From positions 1 through 41,539 of the forward strand of contig JAKJCY010000008.1 of the NCBI GenBank assembly GCA_022706235.1: a stretch of 41,539 nucleotides of DNA, in the 5' to 3' direction. The DNA comes from Candidatus Hydrogenedentota bacterium. GTDB lineage: Bacteria > Hydrogenedentota > Hydrogenedentia > Hydrogenedentales > CAITNO01. Below the pieces are notes generated by a model, which was not told the DNA's origin, ran no database searches, and worked only from the letters and a program-made list of their open reading frames with translations. Positions within the stretch are counted from its first letter, which is position 1; each line of letters starts with the position of its first letter. A program made the translations under genes and the position numbers. This document shows, piece by piece, positions 8,595-18,871 of the stretch.

Positions 8595-10472
8595 ATGAAC
8601 ATATATGATTTGATTATTGTGGGAGCGGGCCATGCCGGCATCGAGGCCGCCTTGGCTTCCGCACGTATGGGTCGCCTTACACTGTTGGTCGGTATGAATC
8701 TGGATGATATCGGGCGCATGTCATGCAACCCCTCCATCGGCGGCGTTGCAAAAGGCCAGCTTACCCGTGAAATAGACGCTTTGGGCGGTGAAATGGCGCG
8801 GTGTATAGACCAAACCGGCATACAGTTCAAGATGTTGAACCGCAGCAAAGGCCCGGCGGTACATTCTCCGCGAGCCCAGGCGGACAGGGTCTTATACCAG
8901 CACTACATGAAGGCTGTTTGCGAATCCACGCCAAACCTGTATCTGAAACAGGCGGAAGTAACGGAAATTTTGATATCAGGGGGAAAGGTCGGGGGCATCC
9001 GCACTTCTTTTGGCGAGGAGGTGTTTTCCCGGATCGTGATTGTCTGCACCGGCACCTTTCTGCGCGGCAGGCTCCATTATGGCATGACCACGGTGCCTGG
9101 AGGCCGTGGCGGCTCAGCCGCAGCGGATGGCCTCAGCGCCTGTTATCGCCAGCTGGGTTTTACCGTGGGCAGGCTCAAGACAGGCACCTGCGCACGCATT
9201 CACCGGCGCAGCATTCACTTCGACCGGTTGGAGGAACAGCCTGGCGACCCGGAGCCCCGGCCTTTTTCCTTCTCGACACCCATTGAAGGATTTGATCGAA
9301 ACCTGGTCTCCTCCTGGCTCACGCACACCACGGAAACGACCCGTGAAATTATCCTGGCCAATATGGACCGCAGCCCGCTCTACTCCGGTCGCATTGAGGG
9401 TATCGGAACCCGGTACTGCCCGAGTATAGAGGACAAGATCGTCAAGTTTCCCGAAAAACTTCGGCACCATCTTTTCCTCGAACCCGAAGGGCTTACTACG
9501 GCGGAATACTATGTTAACGGCCTTTCTACCAGCCTTCCCGAGGATGTCCAGCTGGCGATGCTGCACAGTTGTCCCGGCCTTGAAGAGGCGGAAATTATCA
9601 GGCCGGGTTATGCCGTGGAATACGACTACATTCCACCCACCCAACTCAAACTGACGCTGGAAACCAAGCACGTGGGAGGACTGTTTCACGCCGGACAAAT
9701 TAATGGCACCTCGGGATATGAAGAAGCGGCGGCACAGGGTTTGTATGCGGCATTAAACGCGCTACGGCAACTTGATGGCCTTCCCCCACTAATCATCGGA
9801 CGTGATGAAGCGTACCTGGGCGTACTTGTAGATGATATCGTGACCAAAGGGGTTCTGGAGCCCTACCGGCTCTTCACCTCCCGTGCCGAATTCCGGCTTC
9901 ACCTGCGACATGACAATGCCGATGTGCGGCTCGTCAGATATGGCATTCGGAATGAATCCCTTTTGGGTCGTGTGGAAGAGCGCGAAATCCGGGTGGCTTC
10001 GGAGATTTCCCGGTTACAGGAATGCATACTGTCTCCTGGGGAAGTACTGAAGGGCTTTCTTGCAGAACATGGTGAGGCGCCGACCACAGTTCCCTGTTCG
10101 GCAGAACAACTGTTACGACGCCCGGATATTACCCTGCACGATATCTGGAAATTGAACCCACCGGACGTCCCCCTGGAATTCGAAGCCCGTGAGCAGGTGG
10201 AAATACGTATCAAATATGGAGGATATCTTGAGCGGGAAGCAAAAACCATAAAACGTTTTGAAAAATCGGAACGACTGCGCATTCCGGACAGTTTCGATTA
10301 CGACGCTATCCCCGGATTGCCCCGTGAAAGCCGGCAGCGTCTGAAAGAGGCAAAGCCCCTGACCTTTGGCCAGGCTGCACGCGTGCCGGGAGTGCGTTCC
10401 GCTGATATTGCGGTCCTGCACATCTATTTGGCGAAAATACAGAAATCGAACCCGCTGCAGAAACATGAATAG
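8595..10472 (+). CDS. mnmG: tRNA uridine-5-carboxymethylaminomethyl(34) synthesis enzyme MnmG
   Basis: This 625-residue protein is MnmG (GidA), the FAD-binding half of the MnmE-MnmG complex. The complex installs the carboxymethylaminomethyl group on U34 of several tRNAs in the cytoplasm. Diagnostic stretches are the FAD motif '[20 protein letters not shown]', '[19 protein letters not shown]', '[11 protein letters not shown]', '[13 protein letters not shown]', '[16 protein letters not shown]' and '[18 protein letters not shown]'. The C-terminal helical domain that contacts MnmE is present. The length is normal. I set the start at ATG 8595 ('[12 protein letters not shown]'), because an upstream in-frame ATG at 8541 would add 18 unconserved residues. 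No mnmE is in the window. Confidence 0.96.
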   Translation: MNIYDLIIVGAGHAGIEAALASARMGRLTLLVGMNLDDIGRMSCNPSIGGVAKGQLTREIDALGGEMARCIDQTGIQFKMLNRSKGPAVHSPRAQADRVLYQHYMKAVCESTPNLYLKQAEVTEILISGGKVGGIRTSFGEEVFSRIVIVCTGTFLRGRLHYGMTTVPGGRGGSAAADGLSACYRQLGFTVGRLKTGTCARIHRRSIHFDRLEEQPGDPEPRPFSFSTPIEGFDRNLVSSWLTHTTETTREIILANMDRSPLYSGRIEGIGTRYCPSIEDKIVKFPEKLRHHLFLEPEGLTTAEYYVNGLSTSLPEDVQLAMLHSCPGLEEAEIIRPGYAVEYDYIPPTQLKLTLETKHVGGLFHAGQINGTSGYEEAAAQGLYAALNALRQLDGLPPLIIGRDEAYLGVLVDDIVTKGVLEPYRLFTSRAEFRLHLRHDNADVRLVRYGIRNESLLGRVEEREIRVASEISRLQECILSPGEVLKGFLAEHGEAPTTVPCSAEQLLRRPDITLHDIWKLNPPDVPLEFEAREQVEIRIKYGGYLEREAKTIKRFEKSERLRIPDSFDYDAIPGLPRESRQRLKEAKPLTFGQAARVPGVRSADIAVLHIYLAKIQKSNPLQKHE

Positions 10473-10559
10473 ATAACCCATTTATTTTGTTCACTTCAAT
10501 ACGAACCTTCGATTCGTTCCACGCGTGGCTCATCAACCATAGACCGGAGGAGAATAGTT

Positions 10560-12566
10560 GTGCATTCGCCCGATCGAGTAAAGAACAATTTGTCTCGCAG
10601 GCATTTTCTACAACAGGCGGCATTAGGCGCCGCCGCCGTATCCGGCGGCCTCTTTCATATAGGACGTGCGCGGGCACAGTCCAAAGGCAGAATGATAATG
10701 CTTGGTTATGACGGCATGGAGCCTTCCGTGGTTGAGGCGATGCTTGAGCGGGGTGAACTGCCCACCTTAAAAGGACTGCAGGAACAAGGAACCTATTGCC
10801 GTTTAACCTCCACCACCCCGCCTCAATCGCCGGTGGCCTGGAACAGTTATGCCACTTGTAAAAATCCCGGCGGCCACAACATTTATGATTTCATACGACG
10901 GACTCCCAAAGGTCCGAAGGGGCCGATGCCGCTGGTGGGTACGGGCAAAATTGATCCTCCCGTCCTTGATGAAGGAGGCAGTCTCAAGTCTCCCGCTAAA
11001 GGCACGAATTATCGAATGGGGAACCCGTTCTGGTCCGTGGCCGATGCGCAGGGCAGACGCGGCAAGATACTAAATATTCCTTTCGCATTTCCCCCAGACC
11101 CGCTTAAAAACGGAATCATGCTGAGCGCCTTGGGCACACCCGACCTTCGCGGAACAACCAGTACCTACTTCTCCCTTTCGGACAGTTTCACCCCGAAACA
11201 GTTGCAGGAAGACCTGGGCGGCGGACAGCGCATTGCATTATCTTTCAGCGGTGAAGACGAAACCGGTTTTACCGTTCCGGGTCCGAGAGACAACCGCTAC
11301 CGTTTTGGCGACCCGAATGCCTACACGCAACGTTCCCTGCGTATGAAAATAAACCGCAAGGACAATCGCGGCGTAGTGGTTGCCGATGGCAAGCAAGTAG
11401 AAATAGAGGTGGGCTGCTGGTCGGACTGGCTGGAATTACGGTTTGAGATGTCTCCCAAGGTGGAAATACTTGGCATTACCCGCTTTTACCCCCTGGAAAT
11501 CGGCGAACAGGTTCGCATCTATATGGCGTGCGTGCAATATCATCCAGACGCTCCTTATACGACTTTGACCGAGCCGGAATCCTACAGCACGGAATTAAAA
11601 GGACGATTTGGCCTGTATAAGACCATTGGCTGGGCCTATGATACCCATGCCATGCGCCAGTATGACCTTGATGAAGAGGGTTTTCTAAAAGATATAGACT
11701 ATACCATGTCCTGGCGCGACCGGCTCACGCTGGATGAGTTGAAGCGGGGTGACTTTGATTTTTTACTCAGCGGCTGGACCGCGACCGATCGTGCCGGGCA
11801 CATGTTCTGGCGGTTCCGGGACGAAGGGCATCCCCTTTATGACGCGAGTGCTCCGGAACAGTGGCGCAACGCTCTCGAGTATACCTACAAGCGGGCCGAT
11901 ATGCAGGCAGGCGCCGTGTTGAAACAACTACGCGAAGAAGATACCCTAATTGTTTTTTCAGACCATGGCTTCGGATCCTGGCGCACCGAATTCAATCTGA
12001 ACGTATGGCTTCAGGAAAATGGCTATCTTGCTGTGGATAATCCAAAACAAGCGGAAATGGGATTTTTACAGGGTATCCGATGGAGTGAAACCCGCGCTTA
12101 CGCGGTTGGACTGAGTTCCCTGTACCTGAACCTGGCAGGCAGGGAAACCGGCGGCATTGTAAAGCCTGAGGAGACCGATAGGCTAATTGACGAATTGCAG
12201 GCCAAACTCGGAGAAGTCATCGACCCCAAAACCGGTTCCAAGGTATTCTCCGCCCTTTATTCGGGCCAGGTATATTCGGGAGAAGCCAAAGCGGACGCTC
12301 CTGATATTTCCCTGGGATATGCACCCTACTACCAAAATTCCCGGAGGACATCACGCGGAGGGGTCGGAGGACCGCTTTTCGAACCTGTAAACGACAAATG
12401 GAGCGGCGAGCATGCCGCCAGTGATTTCAAGAATCTGCCCGGTGTTATGTTTGCCAACAGACGACTGGAAAAACACGACCCCCATATCAAAGATCTGGGG
12501 GTTACCATGTTGGCATCACTGGGATTGGATATCCCCTCAGACTACGAGGGAGACAACATCCTCTGA
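10560..12566 (+). CDS. Tat-exported type I phosphodiesterase / alkaline-phosphatase-superfamily protein
   Basis: This 668-residue protein begins with a twin-arginine signal: 'LSRRHFLQQ' and a hydrophobic Ala/Gly stretch ending 'GRARAQ'. It should therefore be exported folded. The mature part fits the type I phosphodiesterase/nucleotide pyrophosphatase group of the alkaline phosphatase superfamily. 'MLGYDGMEPSVVEAML' gives the first metal Asp. The segment 'TSTTPPQSPVAWNSYAT' is where the nucleophilic Ser/Thr sits. 'TATDRAGHMFWRF' and 'LIVFSDHGFGSWRTE' supply the remaining metal-binding Asp/His residues. Such enzymes hydrolyse phosphodiesters or phosphate esters; the substrate is unknown. The start is GTG 10560, supported by GGAGGAG at 10547-10553. 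It lies between mnmG and the mannosidase. Confidence 0.8.
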   Translation: MHSPDRVKNNLSRRHFLQQAALGAAAVSGGLFHIGRARAQSKGRMIMLGYDGMEPSVVEAMLERGELPTLKGLQEQGTYCRLTSTTPPQSPVAWNSYATCKNPGGHNIYDFIRRTPKGPKGPMPLVGTGKIDPPVLDEGGSLKSPAKGTNYRMGNPFWSVADAQGRRGKILNIPFAFPPDPLKNGIMLSALGTPDLRGTTSTYFSLSDSFTPKQLQEDLGGGQRIALSFSGEDETGFTVPGPRDNRYRFGDPNAYTQRSLRMKINRKDNRGVVVADGKQVEIEVGCWSDWLELRFEMSPKVEILGITRFYPLEIGEQVRIYMACVQYHPDAPYTTLTEPESYSTELKGRFGLYKTIGWAYDTHAMRQYDLDEEGFLKDIDYTMSWRDRLTLDELKRGDFDFLLSGWTATDRAGHMFWRFRDEGHPLYDASAPEQWRNALEYTYKRADMQAGAVLKQLREEDTLIVFSDHGFGSWRTEFNLNVWLQENGYLAVDNPKQAEMGFLQGIRWSETRAYAVGLSSLYLNLAGRETGGIVKPEETDRLIDELQAKLGEVIDPKTGSKVFSALYSGQVYSGEAKADAPDISLGYAPYYQNSRRTSRGGVGGPLFEPVNDKWSGEHAASDFKNLPGVMFANRRLEKHDPHIKDLGVTMLASLGLDIPSDYEGDNIL

Positions 12567-12659
12567 GAGCCGGAACCTGCCTCCGCCTCGCACGTTCTAT
12601 GTGTCATCCTGCTGACGGCCCGAACACCGACCCGCAACAAACCCAAAGGAATTGGAGAG

Positions 12660-15314
12660 ATGAAAGCATTTTACTGCGTGGGCACCCACTGGGACCGGGA
12701 ATGGTATGAACCCTTTCAAGAATTCCGCATCTGGCTGGTGGAACTCATCGATGAATTAATGGATTTGATGGAAAAGGACCCGCGCTACCTTTGCTTTCAC
12801 TTGGACGGACAAACCATCGTCATCGAAGATTATCTTGAAATTCGCCCAGAAAGACGTGAACGGCTGTTGCGCCTGTTGAAAGAACGCCGACTGCTGATTG
12901 GCCCCTGGTATAATCTGCCCGATGAATGGCTGGTCTCAGGGGAGAGCCTGATACGCAATATGATGCGCGGATACCGCATGTGCCGGGAATTGGGCGTTGC
13001 TCCCCTTGACTTTGCCTACACACCCGATCAGTTCGGCCATATCGCGGCGCTACCAATGATCATGAGCGGCTTTGGGCTGCGGACCGGCATTGTGTGGCGC
13101 GGTACCCAGGATGAAACCTGTCCCGCGCACTTTGTCTGGGCAGGACCGGATGGCAGCCGTTTGGTGTACTACAAATTGATGGACAAAGGCAGTTACGGGC
13201 CTTTCGATTTCCTTGTCCGCACCCCCATTAAAAAAGCGGGGTATACCGATGCCAGCTTCAAGGAACATTTCGAGCCCTACTTTGCCGAGGAACAGGCACG
13301 AGGCGCCGCTCCTGTTGTGCTGATGCTTGACGCGATTGATCATCAGCGGCCCGACCCGGAAATGCCGGGGCTTCTGGAAGAATTACAGCACCGTTATCCC
13401 GAAATAGCGTTTGTCTGGGGAAGCCTGGAGCAATTCGCGGCTGAACTGCAAAAATACCGGGACGAGTATCCTGAATGGAAAGGCGAATTGCGCGAACCGG
13501 CCCGGGATCACAAGCGGGTCGGCCAATATCTCATCGTGCACACCCTTTCTTCCAGGATAGACCTGAAAAAACGGAACGACCTATGCACGGTCCTCCTTGA
13601 AAAATGGTGCGAGCCTTATGCGCTTTTCGCGCGTATGCACGGCAGCGTGCCGGTCCTTAATTATCTGGAAAAGGCCTGGGAATACCTGTTAAAAAATCAT
13701 CCCCACGATTCCATCTGCGGATGCAGTATTGACCAGGTACACCGGGACATGCATTACCGCTTTGACCAGGCGGAGATGATAGGAACAGGACTGTTGCGTC
13801 GCTGTTTGGCATTCATCGGTTCAGCCTCCTCGGACCATGAAGCCTGGCAACGTCTCGCGGTTCACAATCCCCTGCCTTTCGCGCGCACCGGCGTGTTTGA
13901 CATGGCCCTTTATTTTCCATCGGATTACGGCGTCAAGACCGGCCACACCTTTCACGACGGCCTCGCTACTGGAGAGGAATACAACAAGTTCCACCTTGTG
14001 GATGCCCTCGGGAACCGGGTTCCCTACCAGCACCGGTCTATTGAACGGGGCATTGAGTGCCGCATTCTCACCTCCTCCGGGCGAGAAGCGATTGTTCCTG
14101 GCGATTGTTACCACGTGGCTGTTGAAATGGAGTTGCCGCCGTGCGGCCTAACCGGGCTTTCGATTGAAGGTACTGACGATGCGACACGCACATTCGGAAG
14201 CCTGCTGTGCGGCCCCATGTCCGCTTCTAACGGCTTGATTACAGTCTCCGTCGATAACAGTGGAGCCGTCTCCCTCGCACAAAAAGAAGGGCCCTCGTTT
14301 GAAGGGTTGTTCCTGTACGAAGACTCCGGTGATTGCGGCGACGGTTGGACCCGCGGGATTCCGGTCAATGATACAGTGTTCCGCTCCTATGGCTCCTCCG
14401 TTATAACCGGAATCGAAGAAAACGGTCCCCTGCGCACAACGTTCCGTATCGAACGTCAATTCTCGCTTCCAAGAGCGTTAGACCCGAAAACGAAAACACG
14501 CTCCATGGACAGGGTTACCGTAACGGTAACCGACTTGGTATCCCTTGAAAAGCACTGCGGTGCTGTGCTGGTAAAAACCATTATAGAAAATACAGCGGAA
14601 GACCACCGCTTGCGTGTAATCTTTCCTACCCGTCGCGATGCGGAACATTCCTTTGCGGACACCCCGTTTGCCATTGTGGAAAGGGAAATACAGATTCCGG
14701 AACATACTGCCATATGGCAGGAACGCATCAATGAAGAAAAGCCGTTTACGTCCTTTTGCGGATGCGCAGATTCCCAGGGCGGGCTGGCCGTTGTTTCTCC
14801 CGCCGGACTTCACGAATATGCGGTTTTGCCTACCGCCGCGCGTGAACTTGCCGTGACCTTGCTGCGCGCATTTGGAAAAACCGTTGGAAAACCCCGGGAA
14901 AAAGACGGACAATTAAAAGGGTCCTTATGTCTGGAATATGCCATCGTTCCGTTCTCCGGCACTCCACAGCCCCGGACACTATTGAATCTAGCTTCAAGAC
15001 TGCAAACACCTGTTCGTGTCCACGCAACGGCAGAACGTCCAACCCCGAAATCATTCCTGTCTGTCCGGCATGGAAAAGCAGTCATCACAGCAATAAAGCC
15101 GTCCACTGACGGTAAAGGTGGCATCGTCCGATTTTGGAACCCGACCAGCGAGGCTATAGAGGATGAGTTTGTTATTGCACGTCCCGTAACCTCAGCCTAT
15201 TACTGCAACCTTAATGAAGAACCCGGCGAAGCGATTGAATATGCAGGCGCGTCTATCCCCGTCAGACTGGCGCCGGGCGGGCTTGGCACCATTTCTTTCA
15301 CCTGGCAGGACTAA
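12660..15314 (+). CDS. Glycoside hydrolase family 38 alpha-mannosidase
   Basis: This 884-residue protein has the GH38 layout: an N-terminal (beta/alpha) catalytic domain, a helical bundle and long C-terminal beta domains. Zinc ligands appear at His10 and Asp12 in 'VGTHWDREWY'. The nucleophile Asp is in 'YTPDQFGHIAALP' near residue 123, and the late histidine ligand is in 'NHPHDSICGCSIDQVH' near residue 350. The family hydrolyses alpha-mannosidic bonds in glycans with retention; bacterial members often act on host or microbial mannosides after import. No signal peptide is seen, so it is likely cytoplasmic. The start ATG 12660 has AAGGA at 12646-12650. The 93-bp spacing from the phosphodiesterase suggests an operon. 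Confidence 0.9.
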   Translation: MKAFYCVGTHWDREWYEPFQEFRIWLVELIDELMDLMEKDPRYLCFHLDGQTIVIEDYLEIRPERRERLLRLLKERRLLIGPWYNLPDEWLVSGESLIRNMMRGYRMCRELGVAPLDFAYTPDQFGHIAALPMIMSGFGLRTGIVWRGTQDETCPAHFVWAGPDGSRLVYYKLMDKGSYGPFDFLVRTPIKKAGYTDASFKEHFEPYFAEEQARGAAPVVLMLDAIDHQRPDPEMPGLLEELQHRYPEIAFVWGSLEQFAAELQKYRDEYPEWKGELREPARDHKRVGQYLIVHTLSSRIDLKKRNDLCTVLLEKWCEPYALFARMHGSVPVLNYLEKAWEYLLKNHPHDSICGCSIDQVHRDMHYRFDQAEMIGTGLLRRCLAFIGSASSDHEAWQRLAVHNPLPFARTGVFDMALYFPSDYGVKTGHTFHDGLATGEEYNKFHLVDALGNRVPYQHRSIERGIECRILTSSGREAIVPGDCYHVAVEMELPPCGLTGLSIEGTDDATRTFGSLLCGPMSASNGLITVSVDNSGAVSLAQKEGPSFEGLFLYEDSGDCGDGWTRGIPVNDTVFRSYGSSVITGIEENGPLRTTFRIERQFSLPRALDPKTKTRSMDRVTVTVTDLVSLEKHCGAVLVKTIIENTAEDHRLRVIFPTRRDAEHSFADTPFAIVEREIQIPEHTAIWQERINEEKPFTSFCGCADSQGGLAVVSPAGLHEYAVLPTAARELAVTLLRAFGKTVGKPREKDGQLKGSLCLEYAIVPFSGTPQPRTLLNLASRLQTPVRVHATAERPTPKSFLSVRHGKAVITAIKPSTDGKGGIVRFWNPTSEAIEDEFVIARPVTSAYYCNLNEEPGEAIEYAGASIPVRLAPGGLGTISFTWQD

Positions 15315-15326
15315 GGAAAGAGCGAA

Positions 15327-16268
15327 TCATTTGGTCCAAATGACCCGGTCTATCAAGGGAAGATACTCGGACCATTCCTGGCCTTTCTCGCGAGTCTCCC
15401 GGATAATTCGAGAAAAAGCGGCCGTTTGCGCATCCAGGTTGTCTATATGATGCAGCACAATCGCTTCGATGGTGCGCGGCGTTACGGGAGAACCATTCAC
15501 CAACTCTCCATGATGGGAGAGAATACAATGAAGGAGTTCGAGCCGGAGTTTGTCCGGGAAATCCGGAATGGCATCTATTTTTCGCTGTACCATGGTGCAG
15601 CCAATCTGCAGGTGGCCAAGCAGTTTGCCTTCTGTCGTATAGTCCGCGGCAAGCCCATGGGTCATCTCATACACCTTGCCAACATCATGAAGAAAGATCG
15701 CGGCGATAAGTACATCCCTGTCTAATTCCGGATACAATTCACACATGACCTCCGCGATACGTGCCATCTCATAACAATGATGGATGAGTCCGCCCACATA
15801 CTCGTGGTGCCATTTTTTACCGGCCATAGCCTGGACGAATGCTTCCCGGAACGATTCATCATTCCAAAAAGAAAGGCAAACTGCTTTACAGAAGGGATTG
15901 CTCAAGCCCTGGATCAAGCCTTCGAAATTATTGGCTATATCGCCCAGGTTCTCCGGTTTGTTCACCAGATCGCTTATGGAGTAATCACTTTCATTCAATG
16001 CGAACACCTGTTCAATACGTATTTGAAGACGGCCCTGGTAAACGCAGACGACCCCGCGAATGCCGACGACATCGCCGACTTCAAACAGTTTTGCGGCCTC
16101 GGCGGCATTATTCCACAACACGCCGCCGATGTCTCCCGTTTTGTCTTTAAGCACCATACCCAGGAATTTGCCGCCATCCTGCTTGGACCTCAAGTCCTTT
16201 CTGGCGGCGACAAAATAGTCGTTGATACGGTCCCCTTCCTGGAGTCTGTTCACATATTGGTTTTTCAT
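15327..16268 (-). CDS. YhaM-like 3'-5' exoribonuclease (OB-fold plus HD domain)
   Basis: This protein of 313 residues (315 if translation starts at TTG 16274) has an N-terminal OB-fold: 'FLGMVLKDKTGDIGGVLWNN', then 'VGDVVGIRGVVCVYQGRLQI'. An HD metal-dependent phosphohydrolase domain follows with 'HHEYVGGLIHHCYEMARI', 'IAAIFLHDVGKVYEM' and 'ILSHHGE'. This order is that of YhaM/CBF1 family nucleases, which degrade RNA and some DNA from the 3' end. The start is uncertain: ATG 16268 gives 'MKNQYVNRLQ', while TTG 16274 is nearer to the weak purine-rich AGAAAG upstream. The gene is convergent with the mannosidase, with the stops 12 bp apart. Confidence 0.82.
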   Translation of the reverse strand: MKNQYVNRLQEGDRINDYFVAARKDLRSKQDGGKFLGMVLKDKTGDIGGVLWNNAAEAAKLFEVGDVVGIRGVVCVYQGRLQIRIEQVFALNESDYSISDLVNKPENLGDIANNFEGLIQGLSNPFCKAVCLSFWNDESFREAFVQAMAGKKWHHEYVGGLIHHCYEMARIAEVMCELYPELDRDVLIAAIFLHDVGKVYEMTHGLAADYTTEGKLLGHLQIGCTMVQRKIDAIPDFPDKLRLELLHCILSHHGELVNGSPVTPRTIEAIVLHHIDNLDAQTAAFSRIIRETREKGQEWSEYLPLIDRVIWTK

Positions 16269-16475
16269 AGACAAGGTTCTTTCTGCTTGTTAAACGAAAC
16301 ATCGCCCGCCTCAACATGCCTGAAGAACCCTTGGGAAGAACAGGGCTGAAAGGCATATCCCGGACCACGGGGCGGATTCGCACCTTTTGGGTCGATTGAA
16401 AAGTCCGGCTGCGCGCATCATCAGCCCGAAGACCGGAACACTTGAAGGTATAGTAACATACTTGCCCGTCAGGAA

Positions 16476-17978
16476 TCAGACCCCCTTGATACTATCCAAT
16501 CGGGGCACGGAATAGGTGCCCATACGCATCTGGTCAAATACGCTGACATCCGTGCAAGTTTCTCTGGCGCGTTCCAGATCGATAACATTCGCCTTGAACA
16601 TCTTTAACAGATAGGTTTCAAACAGTATCGAATGAGAAACAGTTTGCTGCATCCCCACACGAATCAAGTCCGTATCCCCTTTGAGAATTGCATCGCCAAT
16701 AGGCTTGATATCGTTGAACATGAACTCCAGTGCAGGGACACGCCCTCCCCCAATCCGTGGAACCAACCTCTGGCAAATAACACCTTTCAGGCAGTCACGT
16801 AATTGGAGCCGGACCAAATCCCTTTCAATCGGGTCAAAGAAGCTGACTATACGGTTGACAACTTCATACGAGGTGTTGGAGTGCAGTGTGCTGATGACGA
16901 GGTGTCCGGTAGCGGCAGCATTAATGGCCGCCCGGATGGTATCCGGATCGCGCATTTCTCCAATCAGGATCACATCAGGATCATGACGCAGCGCGCCGGT
17001 GACAGCCTCGGCGAAAGAACCGACATCGCTGCCGAGACTGCGTTGGGACACAATGGACTTTTTGTTTACATGCACATATTCCACTGGATTTTCAATGGTT
17101 AAGATGTGCAGCGACTTGTGTGTGTTTATCCAGTCCACAAGTGCGGCCATAGTAGTTGTCTTGCCGCTACCGGTCATGCCGCTGATAATAATCAGGCCGC
17201 GAGGTGTTTTGGCCAGTGCCTGCATCTGTTCGGGAGGCACATTTAATTCTTCAAAAGAAGGGACTTTTTCCGGCAGATAGCGGAACGTGCAATGGGGGGT
17301 TCCGTGTTTGATGAAGGCCGACACGCGGGCATACCCCACCCCCGCCTGGTGATAACTGAAGCTGGTTTGCTTGTAGTTCTCAAACTCCTCCCAAAATCCA
17401 AGCGGCGCAATCCGTTGGACCAAGTCAAGAATCTGGACACTTGAAAGGGGGGTCATGATTTCTGAATAACGGGTGTCGTTGTCAATACGGAACACGGGAT
17501 TCAGCCCTGAGGTCAAATGGACGTCGCTTGCATGGTATTGCACCATGGCATGAAATAACATTTCAACGTTAATGTTTTCGACGCGGAAATCATGTCCTTC
17601 CGCCCGCCAGACCTCCGGCAAGGATACCACCGTGCTTAGAGTATTTATGGCCTCCAGTATCTGCGGCGTAAACGCCTTGTCCTTGGGAGGAGAGATTATG
17701 CGCCACGAATACTCCTGGTCCTCCAGCGTGATTTCATTCGGATGGGATTCGGCGAATTGGACCAATGTGTGTGTTTCGTCCAAATCCTTGGGCAATACGA
17801 TATCGTAGTGCTCAAAGTCGCCATGAAGATCAGGACGCTTCACTTCTATTACGATTTTGTCCGTCCACAACCGGATTCGGCGCGGCACCCCTTCCCGTTT
17901 GACGATGTCCGCCTCTACAAGGCGAAGGATATTTCTCAACGTTTGCTTTTGACCCGTTCCAAGAACAAATTCAGACAT
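16476..17978 (-). CDS. PilT-like secretion ATPase with N-terminal extension
   Basis: This 500-residue protein carries a full PilT/GspE-type hexameric ATPase core. Walker A is 'GMTGSGKTTTM' near residue 268, followed by the Asp box 'ILTIENPVEYVH'. Walker B is 'VILIGEMRDPDTIRAA' near 339, and the His box is 'GHLVISTLHSNTSYEVV'. The PilT family retracts type IV pili. Typical PilT is about 350 residues, so about 145 residues at the N-terminus are extra and of unknown role. The PilT-type entry motif 'ASDVHLTSGLNPVFRIDND' is present. The start ATG has a strong GGAGGTGG site. No other pilus gene is in the window, so it may serve another motility or DNA-transport machine. Confidence 0.85.
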   Translation of the reverse strand: MSEFVLGTGQKQTLRNILRLVEADIVKREGVPRRIRLWTDKIVIEVKRPDLHGDFEHYDIVLPKDLDETHTLVQFAESHPNEITLEDQEYSWRIISPPKDKAFTPQILEAINTLSTVVSLPEVWRAEGHDFRVENINVEMLFHAMVQYHASDVHLTSGLNPVFRIDNDTRYSEIMTPLSSVQILDLVQRIAPLGFWEEFENYKQTSFSYHQAGVGYARVSAFIKHGTPHCTFRYLPEKVPSFEELNVPPEQMQALAKTPRGLIIISGMTGSGKTTTMAALVDWINTHKSLHILTIENPVEYVHVNKKSIVSQRSLGSDVGSFAEAVTGALRHDPDVILIGEMRDPDTIRAAINAAATGHLVISTLHSNTSYEVVNRIVSFFDPIERDLVRLQLRDCLKGVICQRLVPRIGGGRVPALEFMFNDIKPIGDAILKGDTDLIRVGMQQTVSHSILFETYLLKMFKANVIDLERARETCTDVSVFDQMRMGTYSVPRLDSIKGV

Positions 17979-18401
17979 ACACCACCTCCCGCTGAGTTTG
18001 TCGATTCTGCCGACACTACGGTCGCATTCAGCGCTTTAGCTGAACGATGCAATTTTACACCTTTATATTTTTTATATCAAGGCTTTGCTAATGATTGTGT
18101 ACGCGTTGATATCAAAGCCATACTTCCCAAACTGTTTATTCCACACCATTTTCCCGGGTCACCAAAATAAACAAATTGAAACTTTAACAATAATCAGCCT
18201 CCTAAAAAAAACTTTTGTTCTACAAACTGACTTTTTTGCACTCGTTAGCGTCAAGGGGAAAGACCCTGAGAATAACAGGCCCCGAAAACATCCTCCCTGT
18301 TCCGAGTCAGTTGAATTACTTCGGATGTTCTGCAAAAATAAAGCGCCCCCTTGGCTATTAAACCTCCAAGGGGGTGCTATTACTCGTGCGAATAAACAGG
18401 A
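17979..18401. other. Intergenic region downstream of rplL
   Basis: 423 bp separate rplL from the PilT-like gene, both on the minus strand. Apart from the rplL terminator at 18331-18378 I see no gene. The region is AT-rich and probably holds the promoter of the PilT-like gene, which I could not pin down. Confidence 0.5.
18331..18378 (-). terminator. Intrinsic terminator of rplJ-rplL
   Basis: On the minus strand, 18378-18366 and 18354-18342 form a 13-bp stem (AGCACCCCCTTGG with its partner, one G-U pair) around an 11-nt loop. A T-rich tail TTATTTTTGC follows at 18341-18332. It begins 24 bp past the rplL stop codon. Confidence 0.85.
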
Positions 18402-18794
18402 TTAAACGCCTTTGACTTCGATGGTAGCGCCTGCTTCTTCAAGGGCGACACGAAGTTTATCGGCCTCTTCCTTTGACAACTTCTCTTTAATGGTCGAGGG
18501 AGCCTTGTCCACCAGTTCTTTGGCTTCTTTTAACCCAAGGCCTGTCTTATCCTTTACGACCTTGATGACGCCTATCTTCTGGGAACCGAAGTCTTTCAGA
18601 ATGACATCAAACTCAGTGGGTTCTTCCACTGCGGCCGCAGCATCACCGCCGCCCATAACCGGCATGGCACCCATCATCATGGGGGCAGCCGCCGTTACGC
18701 CGAACTTTTCTTCCAGAGCTTTGATTAACTCGCTAAGTTCCAACACGGTAAGACCGGCTATATTCTCGATAATCGCATCCAATTTTTCAGACAT
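18402..18794 (-). CDS. rplL: 50S ribosomal protein L7/L12
   Basis: This 130-residue protein is L7/L12, the multicopy stalk protein that recruits translation factors to the large subunit. The N-terminal dimer helices ('[20 protein letters not shown]') lead to an Ala/Gly/Met hinge ('[18 protein letters not shown]'). The conserved C-terminal domain follows, with '[20 protein letters not shown]' and '[20 protein letters not shown]'. The start is ATG 18794 with GAGGA nine bases upstream. It follows rplJ by 77 bp and ends in its own terminator, so rpoB is not part of this operon. Confidence 0.97.
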   Translation of the reverse strand: MSEKLDAIIENIAGLTVLELSELIKALEEKFGVTAAAPMMMGAMPVMGGGDAAAAVEEPTEFDVILKDFGSQKIGVIKVVKDKTGLGLKEAKELVDKAPSTIKEKLSKEEADKLRVALEEAGATIEVKGV

Positions 18795-18871
18795 TTTTAA
18801 AGTTCCTCTTATTTTTTTTCGGCACAATGCCGGATAAATATGTTTTAACTAACCTTCGCTTCAGCCAGCAC

